NCBI GenBank assembly: GCA_963781195.1
Contig: CAWAEZ010000005.1
Coordinates: 286,006 to 350,005 of the forward strand
Source: JAJPKK01 sp963781195
GTDB lineage: Bacteria > Pseudomonadota > Alphaproteobacteria > Rhizobiales > Xanthobacteraceae
Direction: 5' to 3'
DNA: 64,000 bases
The notes under the pieces: generated by a model
Databases searched by the model: none
Told to the model about the DNA's origin: nothing
Seen by the model: the letters and a program-made list of their open reading frames with translations, nothing else
Position numbers and translations under genes: made by a program
In this document: positions 42,270-51,808 of the stretch, piece after piece
How positions within the stretch are numbered: the first letter of the stretch is position 1
How the letters are laid out: every line of letters starts with the position of its first letter

Positions 42270-43316
42270 ATGCCGATGCTTCGCTCGAATGTCACGCGGG
42301 GCGCCGTCGCGCTCCTCCTCGGCGCGCTCGCCGCCACACCGGCGCCGGCGCAGACCTCACCACAAACGTGCAGCGGCCCGATGCGCAAGATCAACATCGG
42401 CGTCGCAGTGGCACCGCCGAATGTCGTTCACACGGCGCCCTACATCGCCAAGGCGCTCGGCTTCTTCGCCAAGCGCTGCATCGACGCCAACATCATCCAG
42501 TTCGACGGCGGCGCCGCCGGCACCTCGGTCACTGCCGTCGGCCAGGGTTCTGCGATCTCCAACCTGCCCGACGCCGCGATCGCCCAGGGCCTCAAGGCCA
42601 AGCAGATCTGGGGCCTCGCGCCGCGCCCGCCCCAGGCCTATGTGGTGAGCGCCGACATCAAGACGCCCGCCGACCTCAAGGGCAAACGGCTCTCGGCCGC
42701 GGGCGGCATCGGCGGCTTCAACTGGCTGGTCGGCCGCGCCGCTCTGCGGGAAGGCGGGCTGACCACCAACGACGCCCAGTTCATCTCCCAGGGCACCGCC
42801 GGGCGACTGCCCGGCTTCGTCGCCGGGCAGCTCGACGCCGTCGCGCTCCATCCGGAAGACCTGCATATCGTGCAGCAGAAGAAGCCCGGCGCCCATGTGC
42901 TGATGATGGTTTCGGACCTGTGGCCCAAATACAGTTTCAACGCCTATGGCGCCGCCGATTCGATGATCGCCAAGGACCATGACCTGTTGCGCGACACCAT
43001 CGCGGCGATGATCGAAGCCAATCGGACGATGTACCGCGACAAGGACAAAGTGGTTCCGGTCATCATGGAGGCCACCCAGAAGCCGCGCGAAGCGGTGGAG
43101 TTCGCGGTCGACATGCTGACCAAGAACTGCGTCCCCTCCGTCAATACCGGGTTCGTGCGCGAGCGCACCGAATGGACCCACCAGAACAACATCGAGCTCG
43201 GCGACATCCCGCCGGAGAAGAAGCTGACCTTCGACCAGATCGCCGACCATAAGCTCGCCGAGGAGGCTGTCGCCTCGCTCGGCGGCCCGGTCACCATCAA
43301 CGGCTGCAAGGACTGA
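42270..43316 (+). CDS. ABC-transporter periplasmic binding protein (NMT1/SsuA-like), copy 2
   Basis: A 348-residue paralogue of the 39543 protein. Signal peptide to ATPAPAQTSP; shared blocks include CIDANIIQFDGG, LKGKRLSAAGGIGGFNW, QFISQGTAGRLPGF and QLDAVALHPEDL. GGGAGAACTGCCC precedes the ATG. Divergence between copies is scattered, which suggests an old duplication with different ligands. An 80-base spacer with short tandem repeats separates it from the M24 gene it probably serves. Confidence 0.92.
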   Translation: MPMLRSNVTRGAVALLLGALAATPAPAQTSPQTCSGPMRKINIGVAVAPPNVVHTAPYIAKALGFFAKRCIDANIIQFDGGAAGTSVTAVGQGSAISNLPDAAIAQGLKAKQIWGLAPRPPQAYVVSADIKTPADLKGKRLSAAGGIGGFNWLVGRAALREGGLTTNDAQFISQGTAGRLPGFVAGQLDAVALHPEDLHIVQQKKPGAHVLMMVSDLWPKYSFNAYGAADSMIAKDHDLLRDTIAAMIEANRTMYRDKDKVVPVIMEATQKPREAVEFAVDMLTKNCVPSVNTGFVRERTEWTHQNNIELGDIPPEKKLTFDQIADHKLAEEAVASLGGPVTINGCKD

Positions 43317-43327
43317 CCCCGATCGAT

Positions 43328-43400
43328 GGGACCAAGGACCGATTGGGCCAAGGACCGATTGGACCGAGGACCGATTGACAAAGAACCGATTGACCGAGGA
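43328..43400 (+). repeat. 16-bp tandem repeats between binding protein and peptidase genes
   Basis: A unit ACCAAGGACCGATTGG repeats about 4.5 times with slight variation and fills nearly the whole spacer. It lies just before the ribosome site of the M24 gene (GAGGAACGGAC) and may alter expression by copy-number change. Confidence 0.7.
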
Positions 43401-43408
43401 ACGGACAA

Positions 43409-44707
43409 ATGAACCAGCAACCGCCGCGCCGTAGCTTTCTGCCCTGGGAGGAGTTGCGCACGCGGCTCGACGAGGGGCCGCACTTCAACACGATGCGCGG
43501 CACGCCCTACTACCGCGATGCCGTCTACCCCCAGTTCTCCAAGGAAGAGTACGCCCGCCGCTATGCGGCGCTGCGCGAGAAGATGCGCGAGCACCGGCTC
43601 GACGTCGCGATCGTGCCCGGCGGCCCCAGCCACTGGAGCTTCGGCGGCGGCATGCTGTGGCTCACCGGCCATTGGGAATGGCACGCGCTGTGCTGTTACG
43701 TGGTGGTGCCGCGCGAAGGCGAGCCGACGCTGGTCTATTCCATGGGCGGCACCCATGCCGAGGCGGTGCGGCGGGAAACCTCCGCGGCGCTCTCCGACGT
43801 CCGCGGCAGCCGCGGCGGCCAGTATGCCGAGGTGATGGCCGACCGCATCATCGAGCTCGGCTTCGAGCGCGGCCGCATCGGCCTGCTGGAGATCGACCCG
43901 CGCCACAAGGACTACATGCCGGTCAACCAGTACGACACCCTCAAGCGGCGCCTGCCGGAGGCCGAGCTGGTGTTCACCCGCGGCTTCATGCACGAACTCG
44001 TCTCGGTGCACAGCAAGGAGGAGCTCGACTGCGTACGGGTCGCCGGCAAGCTGTGCGAGGACGCCATGAACGCGATGGTCGCCCGCGCCAAGCCGGGCGT
44101 CACCGAATACGAGCTGCGGGCGGCGGCCGGCGCCGCCATCCTGGAAGGCGGCGGCGACATCGACTTCCTCATCATCGGATCGACCCCGATGGCCGATCCG
44201 GCGATGGTGTTCGGCAATCCCCGGCCGTCCGGCCGCAAGCTTTCGACCGGCGACATCATCAACATGGAGCTGGCTGCGGGCTATCGCGGCTACACCGCCC
44301 AGATCGGCTCGCCGATCTGCCTCGGTCCGCCGACCGACATGGTGCGGCGGTTCTGGGAAGACATCACGCTGCCGTCGTTCAAGACGATGGCGGCCGCCAT
44401 CAAGCCCGGCAATCCGGTCGAGAGCATCCACGTCGCCGGGCGGTTCTTCCGCGAAAAAGGCGTCCAGTCGCGGCCGATCCATGCCCACGGCATCGACCTC
44501 ATTACCGAAGGTCCCCACGTGTTCACCGACGGCGTCCACGCCGAGCCGTTCGAGCAGACCTTCAAGCCCGGCATGGTGTTCATGGCGGAGCCCAACCCGA
44601 TCACCGCCGACGGCAGCTTCGGCATTTTTCTCGGCCACACGTTCATCGTGACCGCGACCGGCCACGAATGCGTCGACGCGTTCCCCTGGGACCTCGTGAT
44701 CGCCTGA
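43409..44707 (+). CDS. M24-family metallopeptidase (Xaa-Pro peptidase/creatinase-like), copy 2
   Basis: A 432-residue protein with the creatinase N-terminal domain (to about 190) and a pita-bread M24 domain. Metal-ligand segments are MELAAGYRGYTAQIGSPICL (Asp region), IHAHGIDLITEG (His), VFMAEPNPITADG (Glu) and the closing GIFLGHTFIV. Relatives cleave Xaa-Pro bonds or hydrolyse creatine-like amidines and other N-C bonds. Its place right behind an ABC binding protein argues for breakdown of the imported compound. Lack of a signal peptide puts it in the cytosol. Confidence 0.9.
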   Translation: MNQQPPRRSFLPWEELRTRLDEGPHFNTMRGTPYYRDAVYPQFSKEEYARRYAALREKMREHRLDVAIVPGGPSHWSFGGGMLWLTGHWEWHALCCYVVVPREGEPTLVYSMGGTHAEAVRRETSAALSDVRGSRGGQYAEVMADRIIELGFERGRIGLLEIDPRHKDYMPVNQYDTLKRRLPEAELVFTRGFMHELVSVHSKEELDCVRVAGKLCEDAMNAMVARAKPGVTEYELRAAAGAAILEGGGDIDFLIIGSTPMADPAMVFGNPRPSGRKLSTGDIINMELAAGYRGYTAQIGSPICLGPPTDMVRRFWEDITLPSFKTMAAAIKPGNPVESIHVAGRFFREKGVQSRPIHAHGIDLITEGPHVFTDGVHAEPFEQTFKPGMVFMAEPNPITADGSFGIFLGHTFIVTATGHECVDAFPWDLVIA

Positions 44708-44970
44708 GCCTGCCCACAGGGGCATGCTGCATCGCGGCAAGGCAGTCCGCCCGCGCGATGCGACGTTTGGAAGCGGCCGCAGATCGCGGGCCCCGACGCC
44801 TCTTCGAGGTGGCGGGGCTTGCTGAAATCTTGTTCGATCCCGCCCCCGATTGATGCAGCGCAAATGCGATCCACCGATGCGGGGCTATTTATCGCCTCGA
44901 CAAACACCCTGGAAGGCCTCTAAGAATACCTCAAAAATAACCAACCGACTGGCTGGGGAGAGCCATAGCA

Positions 44971-46199
44971 ATGGATTATGCAGCGTACTTCACCGACGCC
45001 CTCGCACAGCTTCACAGCGAGCGCCGGTACCGGGTGTTTGCCGATCTCGAGCGCCTCGCGGGGCGCTTTCCGCATGCCATCTGGCACTCCCCCCAGGGCA
45101 AGCGCGACGTCGTCGTGTGGTGCTCCAACGACTACCTCGGCATGGGCCAGCACCCAAAGGTGATCGGCGCCATGGTCGAGACCGCGACCAAGATGGGCAC
45201 CGGCGCCGGCGGCACCCGCAACATCGCCGGCACCAACCATCCGCTGGTCGAGCTGGAGCGCGAGCTCGCCGACCTGCACGGCAAGGAAGCCGCCCTCATC
45301 TTCACGTCGGGCTACGTCTCCAACCAGACCGGCATCGCCACCATGGCGAAGCTGATCCCGAACTGCCTGATCATCTCCGACGCTTTCAACCACAACTCGA
45401 TGATCGAGGGCGTGCGCCAGTCCGGCTGCGAGAAGGTGATCTTCCGCCACAACGACCTCGACCATCTGGAGGAGCTGCTCAAGGCGGCCGGCGACCGGCC
45501 GAAGCTGGTGGCCTTCGAGAGCCTCTATTCGATGGACGGCGACGTCGCCCCGGTGAGCGAGATCTGCGATCTCGCCGATCGCTACGGCGCCATGACCTAC
45601 TGCGACGAGGTTCATGCGGTCGGCATGTACGGACCGCGCGGCGGCGGCATCTGCGAGCGCGACGGCGTCATGGCGCGGGTCGACGTGATCGAGGGCACGC
45701 TGGCGAAGGCGTTCGGCTGTCTCGGCGGCTACATCACCGGCAGCACGGCGCTGATCGACGCGGTGCGCTCCTACGCGCCGGGCTTCATCTTCACCACCGC
45801 CCTGCCGCCCGCCGGTCTGCGCGGCGGCGACGGCGGCGATCCGCCACCTCAAGTCGTCGGGCTGGGAGCGCGAGCGCCACCAGGACCGCGCCGCCCGCGT
45901 CAAGGCCGTGCTGTCCGCCGCCGGCCTGCCGCTGATGGCGAGCGACACCCACATCGTGCCGGTGTTCGTCGGCGATCCGGAGAAGTGCAAGAGCGGCCTG
46001 CGACGTCCTGCTCGAGGAGCACGGCATCTACATCCAGCCGATCAACTATCCGACCGTGCCGAAAGGCGCCGAGCGGCTGCGCATCACCCCGTCGCCCTAT
46101 CATTCCGACGCGCTGATCGACGGCCTCGCCGAGGCGCTGGTCGACGTGTGGGAGCGTCTCGGCCTGAGCCTCCAGAAGCAGGCCATCGCGGCGGAGTAA
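44971..46199 (+). CDS. hemA: 5-aminolevulinate synthase (two +1 frameshifts in this sequence)
   Basis: Opens at ATG 44971 (MDYAAYFTDALAQLHSERRY). ALAS condenses glycine and succinyl-CoA to 5-aminolevulinate, the C4 entry to haem and bacteriochlorophyll, using PLP. The PLP lysine is K246 in IEGTLAKAFGCLGGY; GAGGTRNIAGTNH and CDEVHAVGMYGPRGGG are also conserved. Near 45812 one surplus base breaks the frame; removing it gives LPPAVCAAATAAIRHLKSSG. A second surplus base near 45995 (KCKS-ACDVLLEEHGIYIQP) leads to the true stop at 46199. Corrected length is 408 residues, exactly the family size. As the gene is essential in alphaproteobacteria lacking the C5 route, sequencing error is the simplest reading. 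Confidence 0.92.
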
Positions 46200-46679
46200 G
46201 CGGCCCTCGCCCGGTCCGGCGACCACCGCCCGACGCGGGACGGATTGCGCCTCCCCGAGAGCTAATCCCGGGAGCCCGGATTGAGCGCAGGCGAAATCCG
46301 GGGCAGCCGTGGCGTCGCGCGATCCCGGCTTTCGCTTCGCGCAAACCGGGCCACCGGCGCCCCGCAATCAAACGGCGTCAATCGCGCGCGACACATGCCC
46401 CATCTCCCCCCGCGGGCGGGCGGGAGGAGATGAACGCACGGCGCTTTCCACGAGCAGGCTCGCGGATCACGCCCCGCAAACTCGGTGGACGCGCATCGTC
46501 ACTTCGGGCGGTTGGATTGGCAAACCCCGTCCGTCATCGCCCGGCTCGTGCCGGGCGATCTTTGTCTCGGACAGGAGAAGTGTCTCGGACAGGAGAAGTG
46601 TCTCAGACAGGAGAAGTGTCTCGGACAGGAAGTGCCGGATTGCCCGCGCCGCCCGGTGACCGGCTGAGCGGGCGAGATC
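46200..46679. repeat. Intergenic region with dispersed hairpin and 18-bp tandem repeat
   Basis: About 480 bases with no trusted gene. A hairpin of the type CCCGGATT...AATCCGGG lies at 46275-46304, and a similar imperfect one follows near 46325-46350. An 18-base unit (TCTCGGACAGGAGAAGTG) occurs at 46565, 46583 and 46601, with a shortened fourth copy at 46619-46634. Confidence 0.75.
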
Positions 46680-47042
46680 TCAGTCGCGGCGGGTATCGTC
46701 CGCGAACTTCCAGTTCGGGATCGAGTCGGTGATGATCTTGGCCGACCGCAGCGTCGCCTTGCTCAACTCGCCATAGCCGGCGATCTCGCGTTGGACGCGC
46801 TCGCCTTCGCTGACCAGGAAGTCACGCAGGTTCTGCAGCTCGATGACGAGGTTGTCGATCTCCTGCAACGACGTGCCGGCGACGCGCTGGACCAGCGAGT
46901 TCACGCTGTTCACCGCGAATTCCCCGGCTTCGCCCGGGATCCTGCGGTTGGGCGCGATGTCCTTACGAATGAATTCGCGAATCTCCCCTTCGAATGCGGC
47001 CCCATCCTGTTCGGTGACCCGTTCCGCCGTGTTCGCGTTCAT
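46680..47042 (-). CDS. Conserved helical hypothetical protein
   Basis: A 120-residue soluble protein starting MNANTAERVTEQDGAAFEGE, with long amphipathic helices (SLQEIDNLVIELQNLRDFLV) that could form a coiled coil. The ATG at 47042 follows AAAGGGAACGAG. No enzymatic motif. The style is that of small conserved proteins in Bradyrhizobiaceae. It sits between hemA and uvrB without shared operon. Confidence 0.7.
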   Translation of the reverse strand: MNANTAERVTEQDGAAFEGEIREFIRKDIAPNRRIPGEAGEFAVNSVNSLVQRVAGTSLQEIDNLVIELQNLRDFLVSEGERVQREIAGYGELSKATLRSAKIITDSIPNWKFADDTRRD

Positions 47043-47302
47043 ACTCGTTCCCTTTCTACTCCGCGCGAGGTTTACGCCGCGCGTCCCCAACCCCTCATTG
47101 TCCATGCGAGTTTGACACTTTGGCGGCGCCACTGCGGCGCCCCGGCGCTCTTTGCGAACCAAAGCATGGCGGCGGCCGGGTTCCGATTTCTCGTGCAATG
47201 CCCACCGCTTGCGGAACTTTGAGACGGTGTCCCAAGGTTCCGCCTCGGCGTCGGGCCGGCCTGACGTGGCGGCCCCTCGCGATCAGCTTTGGTAAATTTC
47301 CC

Positions 47303-50143
47303 TCAGCGCTTCTTGCCGCCGCGCCAGGCCCGCGTTCCCGGGCGCCCCGAGGTCGAGCGCGGGCTGGTCTTTCCGGCCTTTCCCGGAATGGACTCGATCC
47401 CCGGCCCCATCTCGTCGAGCCCCGGCTTGCGCGGCGCCCGCCGTCCGGTGGCGACGATGGTGCGCGCGGTGGGATCGTCCACCACGGCGAGCTCGGTGGC
47501 GCGCAGCCGCTTGACCTCGTCGCGCAGGCGGGCCGCCTCCTCGAAGTCGAGGTCGGCGGCGGCTTCGCGCATGCGGGTTTCGAGGTCGGCGATCACGGTC
47601 TCGAAGTTGTGTCCGATCGCCGCGACATCGCCACCGAACGACCCTTCGCCGTCGGTCGCGACGAGCACGTGGTCGCGCTCGTAGACGCTGTCGAGGATGT
47701 CGGCGATGTGCTTCTTGACGCTCTCCGGCGTGATGCCGTTCGCGGTGTTGTACTCGACCTGCTTCTCGCGGCGGCGATCGGTTTCAGCGATGGCGCGCTC
47801 CATCGAGCCGGTCACCGCATCGGCATAGAGGATGACCCGGCCGTCGACGTTGCGGGCGGCGCGGCCGATGGTCTGGATCAGCGAGGTCTCGCTGCGCAGG
47901 AAACCCTCCTTGTCGGCATCGAGGATCGCGACCAGCGCGCATTCCGGGATGTCGAGGCCTTCGCGCAGCAGATTGATCCCGACCAGCGCGTCGAAGGCGC
48001 CGAGCCGCAGGTCGCGGATGATCTCGATCCGCTCGATGGTGTCGATGTCGGAATGCATGTAGCGCACGCGGATACCCTGCTCGTGCAGGTATTCGGTCAG
48101 GTCCTCCGCCATCCGCTTGGTCAGAACGGTGATCAGCGCGCGGTAGCCCTGCCCCGCCACCACCCTCAGCTCGCCGACGAGATCGTCGACCTGGGTGCGC
48201 GCGGGGCGAATATCGACCGGCGGGTCGATCAGCCCGGTGGGACGGATCACCTGCTCGACGAACACGCCGCCGGACTGGTCGAGCTCCCAGCCGGCAGGTG
48301 TGGCCGACACCGCGACCGACTGCGGCCGCATCGCCTCCCACTCCTCGAACCGCAGCGGCCGGTTGTCCATGCATGATGGCAGCCGGAAGCCGTATTCCGC
48401 GAGCGTCGCCTTGCGGCGGAAGTCGCCGCGGTACATGCCGCCGAGCTGGGGCACGGTGACGTGGCTCTCGTCCATGAACACCAGCGCATTGTCCGGCACG
48501 TATTCGAACAGCGTCGGCGGCGGTTCTCCCGGGCGTCGTCCGGTGAGATAGCGCGAATAGTTCTCGATGCCGGCGCAGCTGCCGGTCGCCTCCATCATCT
48601 CGAGATCGTAGAGGGTGCGCTGCTCCAGCCGCTGGGCTTCCAGCAGACGCCCGGTGGCGTTGAGCTGGTCGAGCCGCCATCGCAGCTCCTGCTTGATGCC
48701 GGCGATCGCCTGTAACAGCGTCGGCCGCGGCGTGACGTAGTGGGAGTTCGCGTAGATCTTCACGAACTTCAGCTCGTCGGTCTTATGGCCGGTGAGCGGA
48801 TCGAACTCCTCGATGGATTCGACCTCGTCGCCGAACAGGTTGACCCGCCACGCCCGGTCCTCGTAGTGCGCCGGAAAGATGTCGACGACATCGCCGCGCA
48901 CCCGGAAGGTGCCGCGAGAGAAATCGCCGAGCGTGCGCTTGTATTGCAGCGCCACCAGGTCGGCGACGAGACGGCGCTGGTCGATGCGCTCGCCCTGCTT
49001 GATGGCGAAGGTCATCGCCGTATAGGTCTCCACCGAACCGATGCCGTAGATGCACGACACCGAGGCGACGATGATGACGTCGTCGCGCTCGAGCAGCGCC
49101 CGGGTCGCCGAATGGCGCATCCGGTCGATCTGCTCGTTGATGGAGGATTCCTTCTCGATGTAGGTGTCGGTGCGCGGGACGTAGGCCTCGGGCTGGTAGT
49201 AGTCGTAATACGAGACGAAATATTCGACGGCGTTGTCGGGAAAGAAGCTGCGGAACTCGCCGTAGAGCTGGGCCGCCAGGGTCTTGTTGGGCGCGAGGAT
49301 CAGGGCCGGCCGCTGGGTCGCCTCGATCACCTTCGCCATGGTGAAGGTCTTGCCCGACCCGGTCACGCCGAGCAGCACCTGGGTGCGCTCGTGGCGTTTG
49401 ACGCCTTCGACGAGGTCGGCGATGGCCTGGGGCTGATCGCCCTTCGGTTCGAAGTCGGATTTGATGACGAGCGCCTGCCCGCCCTCGGATTTCTCCGGCC
49501 GCGGCGGCCGGTGGGGAACCCAGGGCTGCTCCCTGAACTCCGGCCGGCCTTCGCGGAGCAGCGCGTCGAGCGCCTGGGCCGTGGCGGCCACGCCGCTTTC
49601 GTCGCCCTCGCCGGGCATCGGGAGCACCCGCGGCAGCGCCAACATGCGTTGCCGCTCGGCGGTGGCCTCGTCGCCCACGCCGTCATTGGTGTCGGCGTCG
49701 TCGACCAGGCCCAGTGCCCGGGCGAGGTCGGGATCGATCTCGCCGGGACCGATCCCGGACTCGGGCCCGCGGGCCCCCGACGGCTGCGGTCGCGCCCGCA
49801 ACGGCGACTTCGCCACATAGCCGGACTGCGGCCGCTCCTCGAACGAGCCGGGGGTCGAAGCGCGGGCCCGGTGGGCGTCGGCGAAATCATTGCGCCGCTC
49901 TCGGGAATTGGCCGCCGGCGGCCGCAGGCCGGACTTCGAATCAGGCTGGGGATCGCGCTGGCCGGTCTGGGAACCCACCCCGGCCTCGCCACGATTGATG
50001 GCGGGGTTGAGCAGGTCGGCGAGCGCCGGGGCGATCGGCGGCAGCTGCGGACGCGCCGCCTTGGCCCGGGTCGGCCGCGCCGGGTCCTTGGCTTTCTTTG
50101 GGGCGGTATTGGGCCGAATCGGCTTGTCGGGCGGGGATGCCAT
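47303..50143 (-). CDS. uvrB: Excinuclease ABC subunit B with long N-terminal extension
   Basis: A 946-residue UvrB; the usual length is ~670-720. Helicase-like UvrB of nucleotide excision repair loads onto damaged DNA with UvrA and recruits UvrC. The standard protein begins near residue 230 (IKSDFEPKGDQPQAIADLVE). Landmarks: Walker A GVTGSGKTFTM near 264, the damage-probing beta-hairpin FVSYYDYYQPEAYVPRTDTY, SNREAALL-type helicase motifs (NLLREGLDIPE, QTIGRAARNVDGR) and the C-terminal UVR motif around 850-880 (LETRMREAAADLDFEEAARL). The first ~230 residues are Pro/Ala/Arg-rich and disordered. I chose ATG 50143; the open frame continues upstream into repeat DNA. Confidence 0.96.
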   Translation of the reverse strand: MASPPDKPIRPNTAPKKAKDPARPTRAKAARPQLPPIAPALADLLNPAINRGEAGVGSQTGQRDPQPDSKSGLRPPAANSRERRNDFADAHRARASTPGSFEERPQSGYVAKSPLRARPQPSGARGPESGIGPGEIDPDLARALGLVDDADTNDGVGDEATAERQRMLALPRVLPMPGEGDESGVAATAQALDALLREGRPEFREQPWVPHRPPRPEKSEGGQALVIKSDFEPKGDQPQAIADLVEGVKRHERTQVLLGVTGSGKTFTMAKVIEATQRPALILAPNKTLAAQLYGEFRSFFPDNAVEYFVSYYDYYQPEAYVPRTDTYIEKESSINEQIDRMRHSATRALLERDDVIIVASVSCIYGIGSVETYTAMTFAIKQGERIDQRRLVADLVALQYKRTLGDFSRGTFRVRGDVVDIFPAHYEDRAWRVNLFGDEVESIEEFDPLTGHKTDELKFVKIYANSHYVTPRPTLLQAIAGIKQELRWRLDQLNATGRLLEAQRLEQRTLYDLEMMEATGSCAGIENYSRYLTGRRPGEPPPTLFEYVPDNALVFMDESHVTVPQLGGMYRGDFRRKATLAEYGFRLPSCMDNRPLRFEEWEAMRPQSVAVSATPAGWELDQSGGVFVEQVIRPTGLIDPPVDIRPARTQVDDLVGELRVVAGQGYRALITVLTKRMAEDLTEYLHEQGIRVRYMHSDIDTIERIEIIRDLRLGAFDALVGINLLREGLDIPECALVAILDADKEGFLRSETSLIQTIGRAARNVDGRVILYADAVTGSMERAIAETDRRREKQVEYNTANGITPESVKKHIADILDSVYERDHVLVATDGEGSFGGDVAAIGHNFETVIADLETRMREAAADLDFEEAARLRDEVKRLRATELAVVDDPTARTIVATGRRAPRKPGLDEMGPGIESIPGKAGKTSPRSTSGRPGTRAWRGGKKR

Positions 50144-50440
50144 AACGCGAATATGGGACGTCGCGGCGGACCGGGAAAGGGCCGCCGGAAACCGAAGCAA
50201 CTCCCGGCCGAGGTCAGGGCAAAGAATAGTCGGCGACCTCATCTTGGGGCCGGCACAGCCGGCGTCTCTAAGAATGGCCCAGCGCGCTGCTGCCTGTGGC
50301 CATCCTTCGAGACGCGTCCTTCGGACGCTTCTCAGGATGAGGGCTTTGATGCGGCTCGGCCGTCCTTCGGGACGGCGCTTCGCCCCAGGATGAAGTAGAA
50401 AAAGAGGATGGGGCATCGGCGGGCTGAAAAGAGCCTCGGC
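50144..50440. repeat. Dispersed palindromic repeat half-element
   Basis: About 300 bases upstream of uvrB. At 50300-50345 it carries GGCCATCCTTCGAGACGC and CTTCTCAGGATGAGG, the same half-element as at 7110-7158. A related hairpin (GTCCTTCGGGAC) follows near 50370. No gene. Confidence 0.65.
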
Positions 50441-50740
50441 TCAGAAGCCCTTCACGACCTCATGGACGTGCTCGACTTCGGGCGGCGATGCGAAGCAGTG
50501 GCCGACCAGCTTGCGCCACTCCTGGAAATCGGGCGAGCCGCGGAAATCGACGGTATGATTTTCCACCGTCCCCCACTGAACGAACAGCCGGTAACGCGAC
50601 GGCTTTTCCACCGACCGCTGCAGGGCCATCGCGGTGCATCCCTTGGCGCGCCGGAACAGCGGCGCCGCCTTGGCGACGCCGCCCTCGAACTCGGTCTCCA
50701 TGCCCGGCTTGACGTCGATCTGCGCGATTTCGGTGACCAT
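50441..50740 (-). CDS. ABM-domain (antibiotic biosynthesis monooxygenase-like) protein
   Basis: A 99-residue dimeric alpha+beta barrel protein of the ABM superfamily. Sequence EIAQIDVKPGMETEFEGGVA, then AKGCTAMALQRSVEKPSRYR and FVQWGTVENHTVDFRGSPDF, gives the typical pattern of a beta strand, helix and the W/H-containing second half. The ATG at 50740 follows AGGAACCCC. Members include small monooxygenases, haem-degrading enzymes and proteins of unknown chemistry; nothing here defines the substrate. Confidence 0.85.
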   Translation of the reverse strand: MVTEIAQIDVKPGMETEFEGGVAKAAPLFRRAKGCTAMALQRSVEKPSRYRLFVQWGTVENHTVDFRGSPDFQEWRKLVGHCFASPPEVEHVHEVVKGF

Positions 50741-51049
50741 TGGGGTTCCTTTCCCGGCGTTCTTCCGCCCACGACGGGCGTCGTCGCCGGGCTTGTCCCT
50801 TGGGTTTGTCCCGGCGACCCCGATGAGGGGCACGGGCTTCCCTAACATTGATGGCGCGCTGTTCAAGTCGGTACGACTGTCCCGCAGAGCGTAGGTGCCA
50901 TGTGGAGGATGAATGCGGGGGGCTAATTCCGTGCCCGCCTGAACGGGACCGCCGGGACAAGCCCGGCGATGACCGCTGTGGATTGTGGCGCAGGTCTCAC
51001 CCCTCCCCGGAACGGAAGGCGGGACTGGCGGCAGCGGCGTGGGCCTAAC
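50741..51049. repeat. Intergenic region with CGCCGGG-type palindromes
   Basis: About 310 bases. GTCGCCGGGACAAGCCCGGC-like words occur in opposite orientations near 50780-50830 and 50945-50972, another dispersed palindromic repeat. No gene. Confidence 0.55.
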
Positions 51050-51808
51050 CTACGGCTCCGCCTCGCCGTTGCGGAAGGCGCGGGCGAAGTCCTCGAGCTC
51101 GGGGGTGCTGAGGTCCGACACCGCCCAATAGGTGATGTTGCCGTCGGTCCAGTCCACGATGTTGTAGCCATCGATGTCCCGCGGCGCCGCGGTCCCCAAT
51201 TTGCCGGGCACCGCGGTCAGGCTGATGACGTGCAGGCGATGGCGGTACACCAGGGTGGGCACGGGCGTGAGGCCGATGACGTCGATCCGGCCGCCCACCA
51301 GCGGGAACCCCTGGGACGCGAGGTCGACCACCCGCGGCGACTCCGGCAGCTTGCCGTTGAACCACGGCTTCACCGTATGGCGGTCGGACGAGACGACATC
51401 CACCTGCTGGCTCGCCATCAGGGAGCGCATGTGGCTCGCCACCAGCAGCGGCGCGGCCGAAGACGCCGTTTCGCCGCCGCCGGCCGGACCACGCGTATCG
51501 AGGCCGACAAAGGTCAGCGCGCTTCCGGCGACGAAGGCGACCGCGACCGAGGCGGCGAGCGCGCGCCAGCCGGGCGCCGTCGAAGGCGGCCGCGCCAGGG
51601 CGGCGACGCGGCGCTTGAGCTCCGGGCTCGCCCGTTCCCGCGGCACCCGCGCCGCAATGGCGCCGCGCAGCGCCTTGAGGCGGGCATGGGCGGCCGCCAG
51701 CGCAGGATCGGCAGCGAGGCGCTGCTCGAACTCCAGCGTGTGAGCAGGATCGAGCTCGCCGTCGATATAGGCGTTGAGCCACAGGCGATCGTCGTCCGCA
51801 CGGGTCAC
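51050..51808 (-). CDS. Anti-sigma factor (transmembrane)
   Basis: A 252-residue protein. The N-terminal ~75 residues (RLWLNAYIDGELDPAHTLEF) match the cytosolic sigma-binding domain of anti-sigma factors, but lack the HxxxCxxC zinc motif. One transmembrane helix lies at about 82-103 (ALAASVAVAFVAGSALTFVG), followed by a periplasmic sensor-like domain with VVSSDRHTVKPWFNGKLPES and INTYWAVSD-like segments. The start overlaps the sigma-factor stop (ATGA at 51805-51808). It would hold the ECF factor inactive until a signal in the periplasm is sensed. Confidence 0.88.
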   Translation of the reverse strand: MTRADDDRLWLNAYIDGELDPAHTLEFEQRLAADPALAAAHARLKALRGAIAARVPRERASPELKRRVAALARPPSTAPGWRALAASVAVAFVAGSALTFVGLDTRGPAGGGETASSAAPLLVASHMRSLMASQQVDVVSSDRHTVKPWFNGKLPESPRVVDLASQGFPLVGGRIDVIGLTPVPTLVYRHRLHVISLTAVPGKLGTAAPRDIDGYNIVDWTDGNITYWAVSDLSTPELEDFARAFRNGEAEP

